NCBI RefSeq assembly: GCF_000186705.1
Contig: NZ_AEUE01000001.1
Location: 186,001 to 250,000, forward strand
Direction of reading: 5' to 3'
DNA from: Citromicrobium sp. JLT1363
GTDB taxonomy: Bacteria; Pseudomonadota; Alphaproteobacteria; Sphingomonadales; Sphingomonadaceae
Length of the DNA: 64,000 nucleotides
The notes beneath the pieces are model-generated. The model ran no database searches and was not told the DNA's origin. It saw nothing but the letters and a program-made list of their open reading frames with translations. Below, one piece after another: positions 33,065 to 45,966 of this stretch (the first letter of the stretch is position 1; each line of letters starts with the position of its first letter). Made by a program: the position numbers and the translations under genes.

Positions 33065-34672
33065 ATGACCGCACCCACCCTCACCTCGATGCTCGACCGT
33101 GAAGCGCCCGATGCCAAGGCGCGCTTCGATCATAACAAGGCGCTGGCAAGCGAGCTGCGCGAAAAGGTGGCAGAAGCTGCGCTGGGCGGAAGCGAGAAGC
33201 ATCGCGAGCGGCACGTGTCGCGCGGCAAGCTGCTGCCTCGCGAAAGGGTCGAGCGGTTGCTCGATCCCGGTAGCCCCTTCCTCGAAATCGGCCAGCTCGC
33301 CGCCAACGGCATGTATGAGGGCGACGTCAACGGCGCGTCGATGATCTGCGGCGTCGGGCGCGTCAGCGGGCGGCAGGTGATGATCGTGTGCAACGATCCG
33401 ACCGTGAAGGGTGGCTCCTACTACCCGATGACGGTCAAGAAGCACCTGCGCGCGCAGGAAATCGCGCAGGAGAACCGCCTGCCGTGCATCTATCTGGTCG
33501 ACAGCGGCGGGGCGAACCTGCCCTACCAGGCCGAGGTTTTTCCGGACAAGGAGCACTTCGGGCGCATCTTCTTCAACCAGGCGCAGATGAGCAGCCTCGG
33601 CATTCCACAGATCGCCTGCGTCATGGGCAGCTGCACCGCGGGCGGGGCCTACGTGCCCGCGATGAGCGACGAGAGCGTGATCGTGCGCAACCAGGGCACG
33701 ATCTTCCTCGCCGGGCCGCCGCTGGTGAAGGCCGCGACGGGCGAGGAAATCAGCGCCGAGGATCTGGGCGGCGGCGACCTGCACGCCAAGAAATCGGGTG
33801 TGGTCGACCATCTGGCCGAGAACGACGAGCACGCGCTGACCATCGTGCGCGACATCGTCAGCCATCTGGGCGCGAATACCGATGCGGCGACCAATATCGA
33901 CCTTCAGGAACCGGTGCCGCCGAAGTTCGACGCGGAAGACCTCTACGCGCTGATCCCCGAGGATGTGCGCGCGCCCTACGACGTGCACGAGGTGATCGCG
34001 CGGCTGACCGACGGCAGCGAATTTCACGAGTTCAAGAAGGACTACGGCAGCTCGCTGGTGTGCGGGTTCGCGCATATCTGGGGCATGCCGGTCGCCATTC
34101 TGGCAAATAACGGCGTGTTGTTCAGTGAAAGCGCGGTGAAGGGTGCGCACTTCATCGAGCTGGCGTGCCAGCGGCGCATCCCGCTGCTGTTCCTGCAGAA
34201 CATCTCCGGCTTCATGGTCGGCGGGAAATACGAGGCGGAAGGGATCGCCAAGCATGGTGCGAAGCTGGTGACGGCGGTCGCCACGGCGAGCGTGCCCAAG
34301 GTCACCATCCTGATCGGCGGCAGCTTCGGCGCGGGCAATTACGGCATGGCGGGCCGTGCCTATTCTCCGCGCTTCCTGTTCAGCTGGCCCAACAGTCGCA
34401 TCTCGGTGATGGGCGGCGAACAGGCGGCCAGCGTGCTGGCGACCGTCCACCGCGACGCGGACTCGTGGACCGAGGAACAGGCCGAGGAGTTCAAGGCCCC
34501 CATCCGCCAGAAATACGAGGACGAGGGCAATCCCTACTACGCCACCGCGCGGATGTGGGACGATGGCGTGATCGACCCGGTCCAGACCCGCGACGTGCTG
34601 GGCCTCGCCTTCGCCGCCTGCCTCGAAGCCCCGATTCCGGATCGTCCGCGCTTCGGCGTGTTCCGGATGTAG
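33065..34672 (+). CDS. mccB: Methylcrotonoyl-CoA carboxylase beta (carboxyltransferase) subunit
   Basis: Carboxyltransferase subunit (535 aa) of biotin-dependent 3-methylcrotonyl-CoA carboxylase, the step after isovaleryl-CoA dehydrogenase. Typical segments: [21 protein letters not shown] near 55, [21 protein letters not shown] near 82, [21 protein letters not shown] near 140, [20 protein letters not shown] near 163, and [20 protein letters not shown] near 430, which favours MCC beta over propionyl-CoA carboxylase beta. AAGGAG lies six bases before ATG 33065. The alpha (biotin) subunit is not in this window; the following gene is an unrelated 5'-nucleotidase on the other strand. Confidence 0.95.
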   Translation: MTAPTLTSMLDREAPDAKARFDHNKALASELREKVAEAALGGSEKHRERHVSRGKLLPRERVERLLDPGSPFLEIGQLAANGMYEGDVNGASMICGVGRVSGRQVMIVCNDPTVKGGSYYPMTVKKHLRAQEIAQENRLPCIYLVDSGGANLPYQAEVFPDKEHFGRIFFNQAQMSSLGIPQIACVMGSCTAGGAYVPAMSDESVIVRNQGTIFLAGPPLVKAATGEEISAEDLGGGDLHAKKSGVVDHLAENDEHALTIVRDIVSHLGANTDAATNIDLQEPVPPKFDAEDLYALIPEDVRAPYDVHEVIARLTDGSEFHEFKKDYGSSLVCGFAHIWGMPVAILANNGVLFSESAVKGAHFIELACQRRIPLLFLQNISGFMVGGKYEAEGIAKHGAKLVTAVATASVPKVTILIGGSFGAGNYGMAGRAYSPRFLFSWPNSRISVMGGEQAASVLATVHRDADSWTEEQAEEFKAPIRQKYEDEGNPYYATARMWDDGVIDPVQTRDVLGLAFAACLEAPIPDRPRFGVFRM

Positions 34673-34920
34673 CCTCTCTGCGAGGGGCGCAGGGTGACGC
34701 GGGTCGCCCATGTGCCACCCTTTGAAACAGCTTGTTTCTCAAGAGCTTGCCTTCGGCCCGGTGACAGTCGGCGCGTTTCGGGGCGCGAGAGGTCCTTGCG
34801 TGGAACGTGCCGGCTATGGGCAAACGACGATGGGTAAGAGCCGCCCCGTGCTAGCGCCCGGCAGGCGAGTACGAAAACCGGATCGAGCCCACCCGCGACA
34901 CCCGGCAGGCGGTGCTTCGC

Positions 34921-36672
34921 CTAGTCGATCACCGTAATCCGGTCGATCGCAGGCAGCGCGCGGACGCCTTCCCCGTCGAGAAAAGCTTCCATCGCATCGA
35001 GGTCGACCGGCCCCGTCACCGCATCGGTCCCCTCGGCGAAGGTCCCGAAGCCGTCGCCTCCCGTGGCGAGGAAGCTGTTCATGGTGACGCGATAGGTCGC
35101 CGCCGGATCGATAGGTTGCCCTTCGAAGGTAGCGGAAACGAAGCGATAGCCGCCATCGGCGTCGTCCGGATCGCGCTCGAAGACCTGCGCGAAGCCGCGC
35201 GATCCGGCGAATACGGTGGAGCCGCCCGCGCTCAGCCCCGCATCGGCGTGCTGGTTGCGCAGGATTTCGAGCAGCTGCGCGCCGGTAAAGGTCTTGGTGA
35301 TCAGCGTGTTGCCGAAAGGCTGGACGGTATAGATCTGTCCGAAGGTCAGCGTGCCGTCATCGGCGGGGATCAGATCGCCGCGAATGCCGCCCGGGTTCAT
35401 CAGTGCAATCTGCGCATCCGCGCTGCGCGTCGCATCGAGCTGCGCATCGGCGATCAGATTGCCCAGCGCATTCTCGATCCCGATTTCGCGCGCCGGGCCG
35501 GCAAGCTTCCCGACGGGCCGTGTCTCGGCTTCTTTCGCGGCGGCGGCATAGCGGGCGACATAGGCCGCGATGTCCGCGCGCGCGGCGGGGCGCAGCACGC
35601 CTTCGCGGGCATCGTCAGCCTCGTTTGCGACTACGAGGTTACGCGCGGTCTTCTCGATCACCCGGTCGCTCGCCGGGTCGATGGTCAGCGCGATGTCGGT
35701 CAGCATCTGCCCGCCCCACGCCGCGCTGGTCACCAGCATCGGACGCGCAGCGTCGACGGTGGAATAGTCGCACACGTAGGGGCGGTGAGTGTGACCCGAA
35801 ATCACGACGTCGATACCGGGATTCAGCCGGTCGAGAATCTCGCGCAGGGGCCCGGAGATCGCCGCGCAGCCGAACACGTCGGGCTGCTCGTCCGGGACGA
35901 GGCCCTGGTGGATGGCGACCACCACCGCGTCTACGCCGTTCGCATCAAGGTCGGCCGCGGCGGCGTTGATCGCCTCCGCCTCGTCGATGAAGGTCAGCCC
36001 GGCAATGCCCTCGGGCGTGACCAGATCGGGCGTGCCTTCCAGCGTCAGCCCGATGATACCCACCGCCACCTGGCGCTCGCCCGCGCCGAAGCGGCGGATG
36101 GCGGTCCCGGGGAACAGGGTGCCGCCCTCCGCGATCTCTGGGGCGGCGAGTACGTTGGCAGCGAGGAAGCCGAATTCGGCTCCGGAGTAATTGGGCTCCA
36201 CCGCGCAAGGTTCGCGCATGGTCAGCTTCTCGCACCCGCCTTCGGCCAGCCGCTTCAGTTCGCGCCAGCCACGGTCGAATTCGTGGTTGCCCACCGCGTT
36301 GAAATCGAGCCCGATCCGATTCATCGCGCCCACGGTCGGCTCGTCGAGGAACAGCGAGGAGACCAGCGGGCTCGCGCTGATGAGATCTCCGGCAGAAATC
36401 ACCAGCGTGTTTTCCTGGCGTGCGCGCAGGGTATCGATGGCGGTGGCGAGGTGCGCCGCGCCGCCTGCCCGAACCTCCATCGTGTCATCGACCCGCAGCG
36501 GCCGGGCGACCGGCTGCAGGTTCCCGTGAAAATCGTTGAGGCCGATGATGCCAACGGTCACAGGCTCGGTGGCGCGTTGGTCGGGGGTGGTTGCACACGC
36601 GCCCAGAGACACGGGGAGTGTCAGGGCAAGCAGTGCGGAGAGAATGGTTTTGCCGGTCATGCGGCGGGGCAT
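34921..36672 (-). CDS. 5'-nucleotidase family lipoprotein (metallophosphatase plus 5'-nucleotidase C domain)
   Basis: Periplasmic UshA-like enzyme (583 aa) that would release phosphate from nucleotides or nucleotide sugars. The lipobox LGAC near residue 25 predicts a lipid anchor, unusual but not unique for the family. The N-terminal metallophosphatase has DFHGNLQP, SAGDLISASPLVSS, GNHEFDRGW and SGHTHRPYVCD metal-binding motifs; the C-terminal domain has NLIADAQLDATRSADAQIALMNPGGIR and the substrate-binding FGNTLITKTFTGAQLLEIL. I chose ATG 36672 because it places a charged region before the hydrophobic stretch; ATG 36660 and TTG 36696 are alternatives. No ribosome site is evident. Confidence 0.92.
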   Translation of the reverse strand: MPRRMTGKTILSALLALTLPVSLGACATTPDQRATEPVTVGIIGLNDFHGNLQPVARPLRVDDTMEVRAGGAAHLATAIDTLRARQENTLVISAGDLISASPLVSSLFLDEPTVGAMNRIGLDFNAVGNHEFDRGWRELKRLAEGGCEKLTMREPCAVEPNYSGAEFGFLAANVLAAPEIAEGGTLFPGTAIRRFGAGERQVAVGIIGLTLEGTPDLVTPEGIAGLTFIDEAEAINAAAADLDANGVDAVVVAIHQGLVPDEQPDVFGCAAISGPLREILDRLNPGIDVVISGHTHRPYVCDYSTVDAARPMLVTSAAWGGQMLTDIALTIDPASDRVIEKTARNLVVANEADDAREGVLRPAARADIAAYVARYAAAAKEAETRPVGKLAGPAREIGIENALGNLIADAQLDATRSADAQIALMNPGGIRGDLIPADDGTLTFGQIYTVQPFGNTLITKTFTGAQLLEILRNQHADAGLSAGGSTVFAGSRGFAQVFERDPDDADGGYRFVSATFEGQPIDPAATYRVTMNSFLATGGDGFGTFAEGTDAVTGPVDLDAMEAFLDGEGVRALPAIDRITVID

Positions 36673-36724
36673 GCGCGCGTGCTGTTGCAACTTCAAGAAC
36701 CCATGTCGCTCAGGTCCCTGTCGA

Positions 36725-37387
36725 TCAGGGCACGCGCCGGTAGACCCCGCTGAAGGTCACGTTCACGCCGCCGCACTTGTTGTTGTCAGCGATCAGCAGA
36801 AAGTCGGGCAGCAGCGTCAGCTCCAGCTCGCACAGGTTGTCGTCGGCATAGGTTGCGCGGTGGCCGGAGATCGCCAGTGGCCCGTCGACCTCGCCGATAT
36901 GGATCGTGGGCCAGGTGTTCTCTTCGGGCCGCGCAGGCCAGAAGGCTGTACCCATGATTGTGGCGCGCCCGTCCCTGGTCAGGATCGTGACGTCTGCGCT
37001 CGCGCCATCGCTCCAGTCGCCCAGCCACCGGCGCAGCGGCGGTGCCGCGTCGAGCGGGGGAACGGAGAGCGCGCCGCTATCGAGCCAGCCCGCGGTGCCG
37101 CCGTCATCACTGGGATAGAAGGCGCACACGTAATCGCCAAGACGCCGCCCGATCACCAGCGCATCGCCGTCGATCACGTAGGCGTTGCTGCGGCAGTCCT
37201 CGCCGGCGGGACAGCCTCCGGTATCCTTCCGGAAAAACGCCTTCGAGGCGGTAACTTCGGCCTGCGCGAAGGCCGCCTGCCGGGTGAACGGGCCGCTACG
37301 GCAGGTGCTATCCTGCGCGAGCGCGGCAGCCGGTACGCCCGCCATCAGTCCGAGCGCGATTGCCCAGCGAAACATGGAGCGCAGCAT
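36725..37387 (-). CDS. Exported hypothetical protein, Cys-containing
   Basis: A 220-aa protein with a signal peptide (cleavage after LAQ near residue 25). The mature chain has six Cys, including C(x9)C in GGCPAGEDCRS and CELELTLLPDF with NNKCGG, suggesting disulphides. The middle part (VIDGDALVIGRRLGDYVCAFYPSDDGGTAGWLDSGAL) resembles SH3-like domains that bind cell-wall material, and the end (LELTLLPDFLLIADNNKCGGVNVTFSGVYRR) is a lysozyme-inhibitor-like strand pattern. Both are hints only. Downstream on the same strand is the 5'-nucleotidase gene, 53 bp away. Confidence 0.78.
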   Translation of the reverse strand: MLRSMFRWAIALGLMAGVPAAALAQDSTCRSGPFTRQAAFAQAEVTASKAFFRKDTGGCPAGEDCRSNAYVIDGDALVIGRRLGDYVCAFYPSDDGGTAGWLDSGALSVPPLDAAPPLRRWLGDWSDGASADVTILTRDGRATIMGTAFWPARPEENTWPTIHIGEVDGPLAISGHRATYADDNLCELELTLLPDFLLIADNNKCGGVNVTFSGVYRRVP

Positions 37388-37448
37388 TTAGGATCCTCCT
37401 CCCGAGGCGCGACCCGCGCTGGAGAATGCCGCGATGCGCGTTGAATTG

Positions 37449-38630
37449 CTAGAGCGCCTCGCCGCAGGCCTGCCCGCTCGCCCAGGCCCACTGGAAATTG
37501 TAGCCGCCCAGCCAGCCGGTGACGTCGACGGCCTCGCCGATCGCGAACAGGCCGGGCAGCTTCTTCGCCTCCATCGTCTGCGAGGAGAGTTCGGCGGTCG
37601 AGATGCCGCCTGCGGTCACCTCGGCCTTGGCGAAACCCTCGGTCCCGTTGGGGTGGAACTGCCAGCCATGCAGGCGTTCCTCGGCCGCGGTGAGCGCCTT
37701 GTCCGAAAGCGACTGGAGCGGCCCGGTCAGCCCCAGCCGTCCGGCGAGCGTGTCGGCAAGTCTCTCGGGCAGCAGCGTGCGAAGGACCTGGGCGAGCGTT
37801 GCCTGCGGTGTCGCGGATTTTCGCTTCACCAGCCAGCCGCGCGGCGTGTCGGGAAGGAAGTCGATCCGCAGAACCTCGCCGTGCCGCCAGTAGGAACTCG
37901 CCTGCAGGATCGCCGGGCCGGACAGGCCCTTGTGCGTCAGCAGCGCCGCCTCGCGGAAACGCCCGGTGTTCTTGCCCTTGCCCGCATGTGCTTCGACCGG
38001 GGCGGAGACGCCCGAGAGCTCGCGGAACAGCACATCCTCGCCGCCCAGCGTCAGAGGGACGAGCGCGGGGCGCGGTTCGACCACCTTGAGGCCGAACTGG
38101 CGCGCGAGGTCGTAGGCGATGCCGGTCGCGCCCATTTTCGGGATCGACGGGCCTCCGGTCGCGATCACCAGCGCGGGCGCGCGATGCGTCTCGCCGTTCG
38201 CCTCGACGGCGAAGCTCTCGCCGTCATGCGCGACGCTGCCGATCTCCTGCCCGGTGCGGATCTCGGCCGCGCCCTTCTCGCATTCGGCGAGCAGCATGGC
38301 GACGATCTGTTTCGCCGAACCATCGCAGAACAGCTGGCCGAGCGTCTTTTCATGCCAGGCGATCCCGTAGCGCTCCACCAGATCGAGGAAATCGCGCGCC
38401 GTGTAGCGGGCGAGCGCGGACTTGGCGAAATGCGGGTTGGCGGAGAGGTAGTTGGCCGGGCCCGCACCCAGGTTGGTGAAATTGCACCGCCCGCCGCCCG
38501 AGATGAGGATCTTCTTCCCCACCGCCTCGGCCTTTTCGAGCACCAGCACGCGGCGCCCGCGCTGGCCCCCGACAGCGGCGCAGAACAGCCCGGCGGCCCC
38601 GCCACCCAGAATGATTGCGTCATGATCCAT
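37449..38630 (-). CDS. NAD(P)/FAD-dependent oxidoreductase, HI0933/BaiN-like
   Basis: Flavoprotein of 393 aa in the HI0933 family, which includes BaiN and a protein linked to dihydrouridine or 23S rRNA modification in some bacteria. N-terminal FAD motif AIILGGGAAGLFCAA, then KKILISGGGRCNFTN near 42 (a family signature), a second glycine motif in ALVIATGGPSIPKMGATG near 155, VTAGGISTAELSSQTMEAKK near 335 and GLFAIGEAVDVTGWLGGYNFQWAWASG at the C-terminus. ATG 38630 gives the usual start next to the FAD fold. Substrate uncertain; quality of the family match is high. Confidence 0.93.
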   Translation of the reverse strand: MDHDAIILGGGAAGLFCAAVGGQRGRRVLVLEKAEAVGKKILISGGGRCNFTNLGAGPANYLSANPHFAKSALARYTARDFLDLVERYGIAWHEKTLGQLFCDGSAKQIVAMLLAECEKGAAEIRTGQEIGSVAHDGESFAVEANGETHRAPALVIATGGPSIPKMGATGIAYDLARQFGLKVVEPRPALVPLTLGGEDVLFRELSGVSAPVEAHAGKGKNTGRFREAALLTHKGLSGPAILQASSYWRHGEVLRIDFLPDTPRGWLVKRKSATPQATLAQVLRTLLPERLADTLAGRLGLTGPLQSLSDKALTAAEERLHGWQFHPNGTEGFAKAEVTAGGISTAELSSQTMEAKKLPGLFAIGEAVDVTGWLGGYNFQWAWASGQACGEAL

Positions 38631-38763
38631 GGACAAGCGCCGTGAACCTTGGACGACGGCATGTCGAGCGAACGCGGTAAGGATCGGGCGGCGAATTGTC
38701 CTGCCGAGAGACGCCACGCTTCGCGCGCGCGACAAGCCGGGGGAAGCGGCGCAATAGCGGTCC

Positions 38764-39888
38764 ATGCAGCCCGCATCGCCGCCCCTCACGCAACGCTTCC
38801 ACCATCTCGACGCAGCGCGCGCGGCGTTCATGCTGCTGGGTATCCCCTTCCATGCCAGTCTCGCCTTCGCCGGAGGCCACTGGCTGGTGATGAGCGGTAC
38901 GCGCGACCCCGTCCTTTCCCTCATCCCGCCGATCCTCAGCGATTTTCGCATGCCCGGGTTCTTCCTGATTGCAGGCTTCTTCGCCGCAATGCTGCTGGAA
39001 CGGCGCACACGGGGGGAGTGGCTGGCGGGCAGGGCGGAACGGCTGGGCCTGCCGCTGGCCTTCGGGGTCGCCGTCATCGTCCCGCTTCAGGCGGCAATCC
39101 TGAATGCCGCGCCCGCCGGGATCGTGGACCGCGCTGCGGCTGGAGACGCGCTATCGCACCTGTGGTTCTTGCCGACCCTGTTGCTGCTATGCTGCCTGCT
39201 GGCGGCGGTCTGGCCGTTTCTCGGGCGTTTTGGCTCGCATCCGGCTCCGCGGATCGTGACCCTCGGACTGGCGATTGCCGGATACGAACTGGCGCTGTTC
39301 GTCGCCGAACATGTCCTTGCGTTCAATCTGCGCCTTGCGGGGGGCTTTCTCGATCTCGATGCGCTGGCGAAGTTCCTGCCGTTCTTCGCCATCGGTGTCG
39401 CCCTGCGCCGGTCGCCCATCCTGTGGGACCGGTTTGCCCGGTTTGATCCGGTGGTCGCCGGGATCGGGCTGGTCGCGCTGGCTCTGCACGTGTGGCTGTG
39501 GGACGATCAGTCGCGGATCGGCATCGCGTGCGACCTCATCTTCGACGGGCTCTCGTCGCTCTGCCTCACCCAGACCATCCTTGCGGTTCTGATGCGACTG
39601 GTGCGTGAGCGTTCGGAGAGCATCAACCGGCTGGTGGATGCCTCTTTCACGATTTACCTGCTGCATCACCCGGTGGTGGTCGGGCTGGCGATCCTCTGTA
39701 TCTCGGCTGCGCTGCCGCCGCTGGTCTCATGGCTGGCGATCTGCCTGGGCGCTTTCGCGGTGCCCTACGCCGCGCACCGCCTGCTGCGGCATAGCCCGCT
39801 GGCGCTGTGGCTGCTCAACGGCGTGCGTCCGAAGGAGCAGGGATGGGGGCTGCTGGTCGGGCGCCGGGCGACCGACGCGGCAGCCTAG
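38764..39888 (+). CDS. Acyltransferase 3 family membrane protein
   Basis: Integral-membrane acyltransferase (374 aa, about ten helices) that adds acyl groups to extracytoplasmic carbohydrates such as glucans or O-antigen. The opening FHHLDAARAAFMLLGIPFHASL contains the family His and Arg; other marks are GFFLIAGFFAAMLLERR near 62, HLWFLPTLLLL near 125 and TIYLLHHPVVV near 292. It is probably near-leaderless: a CAATAG box lies six bases before the ATG. The stop codon lies inside a relic copy of the gyrB 3' end. gyrB converges on it from the other strand. Confidence 0.92.
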   Translation: MQPASPPLTQRFHHLDAARAAFMLLGIPFHASLAFAGGHWLVMSGTRDPVLSLIPPILSDFRMPGFFLIAGFFAAMLLERRTRGEWLAGRAERLGLPLAFGVAVIVPLQAAILNAAPAGIVDRAAAGDALSHLWFLPTLLLLCCLLAAVWPFLGRFGSHPAPRIVTLGLAIAGYELALFVAEHVLAFNLRLAGGFLDLDALAKFLPFFAIGVALRRSPILWDRFARFDPVVAGIGLVALALHVWLWDDQSRIGIACDLIFDGLSSLCLTQTILAVLMRLVRERSESINRLVDASFTIYLLHHPVVVGLAILCISAALPPLVSWLAICLGAFAVPYAAHRLLRHSPLALWLLNGVRPKEQGWGLLVGRRATDAAA

Positions 39889-39914
39889 ATATCGAGGTTG
39901 GCGACGTTCAGGGC
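39885..39914 (-). pseudogene. Relic copy of the gyrB 3' end
   Basis: On the minus strand these 30 bases encode Ala-Leu-Asn-Val-Ala-Asn-Leu-Asp-Ile-stop, the same nine residues and stop as the end of gyrB 57 bp upstream and in the same frame. Twenty-five of 30 bases match, and the five differences are all at third codon positions, with the relic always carrying G or C. It overlaps the stop of the acyltransferase gene. Confidence 0.7.
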
Positions 39915-39941
39915 CCAAGCAAATCCGATCTCTAGCGTAAG

Positions 39942-43299
<3,358 letters not shown>

Positions 43300-43373
43300 G
43301 CGGGCGGGGCCGAGCGGAGCGGGCGCACCGATAGCGATTGACGTTACGGCAGTGCTTCACCATCGCCGCTCCG

Positions 43374-44759
43374 ATGCTCTCTGTTCTCGACATTTTCCGG
43401 ATCGGTATCGGTCCTTCGTCCTCGCACACGGTCGGCCCGATGCGGATCGCCCGGCGCTTCGTGCGCGTGCTCGAGAAATCCGGCGAGCTCGACAAGCTCG
43501 CGCGGGTGGCGGTCGAACTGCAGGGCTCGCTCGCGCTGACGGGTGTCGGCCACGGCACGGTTGATGCGAGCATCCTGGGGCTTGCCGGGTTCAGGCCGGA
43601 GCGCACCGATCCGGACGACGCCGCGCGCGTGCTTGCGTCCATCCATGCGGACAGCCGCCTCTCGCTAGGCGGCAAGCGCGACATCGCCTTCGATCCGCAG
43701 GCCGATATCGACCTCGCAGGGCAGATCATCCCCAGCCTGCATCCCAACGGCATGGTCCTGCGCGCGTTCGATGCGGCGGGCGAACTGCTGCGCGAAGGCA
43801 CCTATTTCTCGACCGGCGGGGGGTTCGTCGCCTCCGAGGCGCAGTTGAAGAAGCCGCCGAAGGACGATCAGGTGAAAGCGGGCGCCACGGTGCCTTATCC
43901 CTTCGGTTCGGCGGAAGAGATGCTGGCGCAGTGTGCGGCGCAAGGCCTTTCCGTGTCCGACCTGATGCTCGCCAACGAGGACGCGATGCGCCCGCGCGAG
44001 GAAACGCTCGCCGGGCTGGACGCGATCGCGCAGGCGATGGACGGCTGCATCGATCGCGGGCTGAGCCAGCGCGGCGTGCTGCCCGGCGGGCTCAAGGTCC
44101 AGCGCCGTGCGCCCGACCTGTGGGACAAGCTGTCCGCCAATCCGCAATCGAACGAGCGCGAACAGCTGTTCGACTGGCTCAACTGCTACGCGATGGCGGT
44201 GAACGAGGAGAACGCGGCAGGCGGCCGCGTCGTCACCGCGCCCACCAACGGCGCGGCGGGCATCATTCCGGCGGTGATCCGCTTCTACTGCAAGACGTCC
44301 GACGACAGCGACTGCGCGGAGAAGCGGCGGCACTTTCTGCTGACCGCTGGTGCGATCGGCCTGCTCTACAAGCAGCGCGCGAGCATCTCGGGCGCCGAAA
44401 TGGGCTGCCAGGGAGAGGTCGGCGTGGCGTGCTCGATGGCCGCCGGTGGCCTTGCGGCGCTGTGGGGCGCCAGCCCGGTCCAGGTCGCCTGCGCGGCGGA
44501 AATCGGGATGGAGCACAATCTCGGCCTCACCTGCGATCCGGTCGGCGGGCTGGTGCAGGTGCCCTGCATTGAACGCAACGCGATCGGCGCCGTGAAAGCG
44601 GTCAACGCCGCGCGCCTCGCGCTGCATCGCACCGGTGCGGAAAGCCGCGTGAGCCTGGATCAGGTGATCGAGACCATGCGCCAGACCGGGCTCGACATGT
44701 CATCCAAGTACAAGGAAACCAGCCAGGGCGGCCTTGCGGTCAACGTCGTCGAATGCTGA
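43374..44759 (+). CDS. sdaA: L-serine ammonia-lyase (iron-sulfur type)
   Basis: Deaminates L-serine to pyruvate and ammonia. The 461-aa single-chain protein begins [22 protein letters not shown], the family N-terminus, which fixes ATG 43374; an upstream TTG (43338) would add a non-conserved stretch. The cysteines for the 4Fe-4S cluster lie in [19 protein letters not shown] near residue 345 and [19 protein letters not shown] near 390. Other conserved segments are [21 protein letters not shown] near 285 and [20 protein letters not shown] at the end. The serine-binding and cluster residues all appear intact. No ribosome site is obvious. Confidence 0.96.
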   Translation: MLSVLDIFRIGIGPSSSHTVGPMRIARRFVRVLEKSGELDKLARVAVELQGSLALTGVGHGTVDASILGLAGFRPERTDPDDAARVLASIHADSRLSLGGKRDIAFDPQADIDLAGQIIPSLHPNGMVLRAFDAAGELLREGTYFSTGGGFVASEAQLKKPPKDDQVKAGATVPYPFGSAEEMLAQCAAQGLSVSDLMLANEDAMRPREETLAGLDAIAQAMDGCIDRGLSQRGVLPGGLKVQRRAPDLWDKLSANPQSNEREQLFDWLNCYAMAVNEENAAGGRVVTAPTNGAAGIIPAVIRFYCKTSDDSDCAEKRRHFLLTAGAIGLLYKQRASISGAEMGCQGEVGVACSMAAGGLAALWGASPVQVACAAEIGMEHNLGLTCDPVGGLVQVPCIERNAIGAVKAVNAARLALHRTGAESRVSLDQVIETMRQTGLDMSSKYKETSQGGLAVNVVEC

Positions 44760-44769
44760 CGGTTCGCGT

Positions 44770-45561
44770 CTAGTCCTTGCGCCCGAACGCGCGGCGGAAA
44801 TGGACCGCGCCCTGCCAGATCGACTGGTCGAACACGCTGGCGAGCTGCGCGCGCGATGCTGCATCGAACTGGGTGACATGGCACTGCACGGCCCTGGCCG
44901 CCCGCGCCAGTTCCGCATCGTCGTACTTCGCGTTCACGCTGAGCAATTCGGGCGCGGTGGTCGCCCAGCGCTGCAGTTCGGGCACCGGGGGAAGCGAGCC
45001 ATCGGGAATGCCGGGATAGAGCAGCTGCGGCGCGCCCTCGTCCAGCGTCATCCCCTGCACGATCTCCGCGACCAGCGCGTGCACCATCCGGTGATCGGCG
45101 TGGCCATAGCCGCCATCGGGGCCCCAGGTGATGATCGTCACCGGATCATGTTCGGCAATCAGCGCGCGCAGTTCGGCTTCGAGAGGGCTTTGCGCGCCCT
45201 CCAGCGATTGCGCCTGCTGCCACAGGGTGCCGTCACCGTAATCGAGGAAGATCGGATCATCGAGGCCGAGTGCGCCCGACGCGCAGCGCGCCTCCTGCTC
45301 GCGCGCGGCGGCGAGCTCTGCACCTTTTTCGAAATCGGAAACGCCCGGCCCGGCATCGCCGCGCGTCGCGTAGACCACCTTCACCCGCACGTCGTCGCCT
45401 GCGGCATCCGCGAGCGCGGGCGCGACAACCAGTTCGTCGTCCGGGTGGGCGAAGATCGCCAGTATGGTCGGCTTCGCGGTGCGAGCCTCGGTTTGCGTCT
45501 GCGCAGCCGCAGGCCCGGCCATCAGCAGGCTGGCGGCGAGAATGGCTCTGATCATCGGCAT
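44770..45561 (-). CDS. Exported PIG-L family deacetylase
   Basis: LmbE-like zinc deacetylase of 263 aa with a signal peptide (cleavage after AAAQ near residue 22). The metal/catalytic motif AHPDDE is in ILAIFAHPDDELVV near 37 and the third zinc ligand in GPDGGYGHADHRMVHALV near 147. PIG-L proteins remove acetyl groups from sugar or other N-acetyl compounds; an exported one could act on envelope polysaccharide. Gap of ten bases to the sdaA stop, convergent. Starts at 45561 and 45555 are both possible; GGGGG lies three or nine bases upstream. Confidence 0.92.
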   Translation of the reverse strand: MPMIRAILAASLLMAGPAAAQTQTEARTAKPTILAIFAHPDDELVVAPALADAAGDDVRVKVVYATRGDAGPGVSDFEKGAELAAAREQEARCASGALGLDDPIFLDYGDGTLWQQAQSLEGAQSPLEAELRALIAEHDPVTIITWGPDGGYGHADHRMVHALVAEIVQGMTLDEGAPQLLYPGIPDGSLPPVPELQRWATTAPELLSVNAKYDDAELARAARAVQCHVTQFDAASRAQLASVFDQSIWQGAVHFRRAFGRKD

Positions 45562-45628
45562 GGTCCCCCGTTAGACATATCTGCGTGGCTTATGGCGGCC
45601 TGAGCCGCGAGGGTCGAGAAGGGGTGCG

Positions 45629-45670
45629 CAAAGAAAAGGCCCGCTTGCCGGAGAGAGGGCAAGCGGGCCT
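45629..45670 (-). terminator. Strong Rho-independent terminator of the microprotein gene
   Basis: A perfect 13-bp stem (AGGCCCGCTTGCC / GGCAAGCGGGCCT) with an eight-base loop, followed on the minus strand by TTTTCTTTG. It begins 26 bases after the stop of the 28-codon gene and is one of the best terminators in the window. Confidence 0.9.
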
Positions 45671-45695
45671 GGGGATCAACCTTCGGGGGAAGGGA

Positions 45696-45782
45696 TCAGA
45701 AAGTCACCGCGCTGACGAGAACGACGGAGCTGATAGACACCGCCGCCAGCAGCGCGAAGACGTTGGTCGTCATCGTGCGCAT
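45696..45782 (-). CDS. 28-residue hydrophobic microprotein gene
   Basis: A complete small gene: AAGGA seven bases before ATG 45782, 28 codons, TGA, then a strong terminator. The peptide is MRTMTTNVFALLAAVSISSV followed by VLVSAVTF, a short polar start and one hydrophobic segment of about 20 residues, so it should insert in the inner membrane as a single helix or be a leader-like peptide. Codon third positions are mostly G/C. It lies 184 bp downstream of the response-regulator gene on the same strand, after an AT-rich spacer. Homologues would be missed by standard gene callers. Function unknown. Confidence 0.72.
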   Translation of the reverse strand: MRTMTTNVFALLAAVSISSVVLVSAVTF

Positions 45783-45966
45783 GGTATTTCCTTGATTTTG
45801 TTGTGTTGGCCGGGGGCAGGCTCAAGGGGGGAGGGAGGACAGCCCGCCGCCCGGCTCGAGAGGTGAAATAATCTTACGCCCCTCTTTATGAAAGTGAGAA
45901 AATGCGCAGGTATGTTCAGTTTTTTGCACCATACTTGATGCATGGCGCGCAAAGGTGCGAGATTGA

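Noticed and set aside
34673-34920. Hairpin TTGAAACAGCTTGTTTCTCAA near 34722 after the carboxylase gene
   Set aside because: Stem is bulged and no T-run follows, so I could not call a terminator; no gene is supported in this 248-bp spacer.
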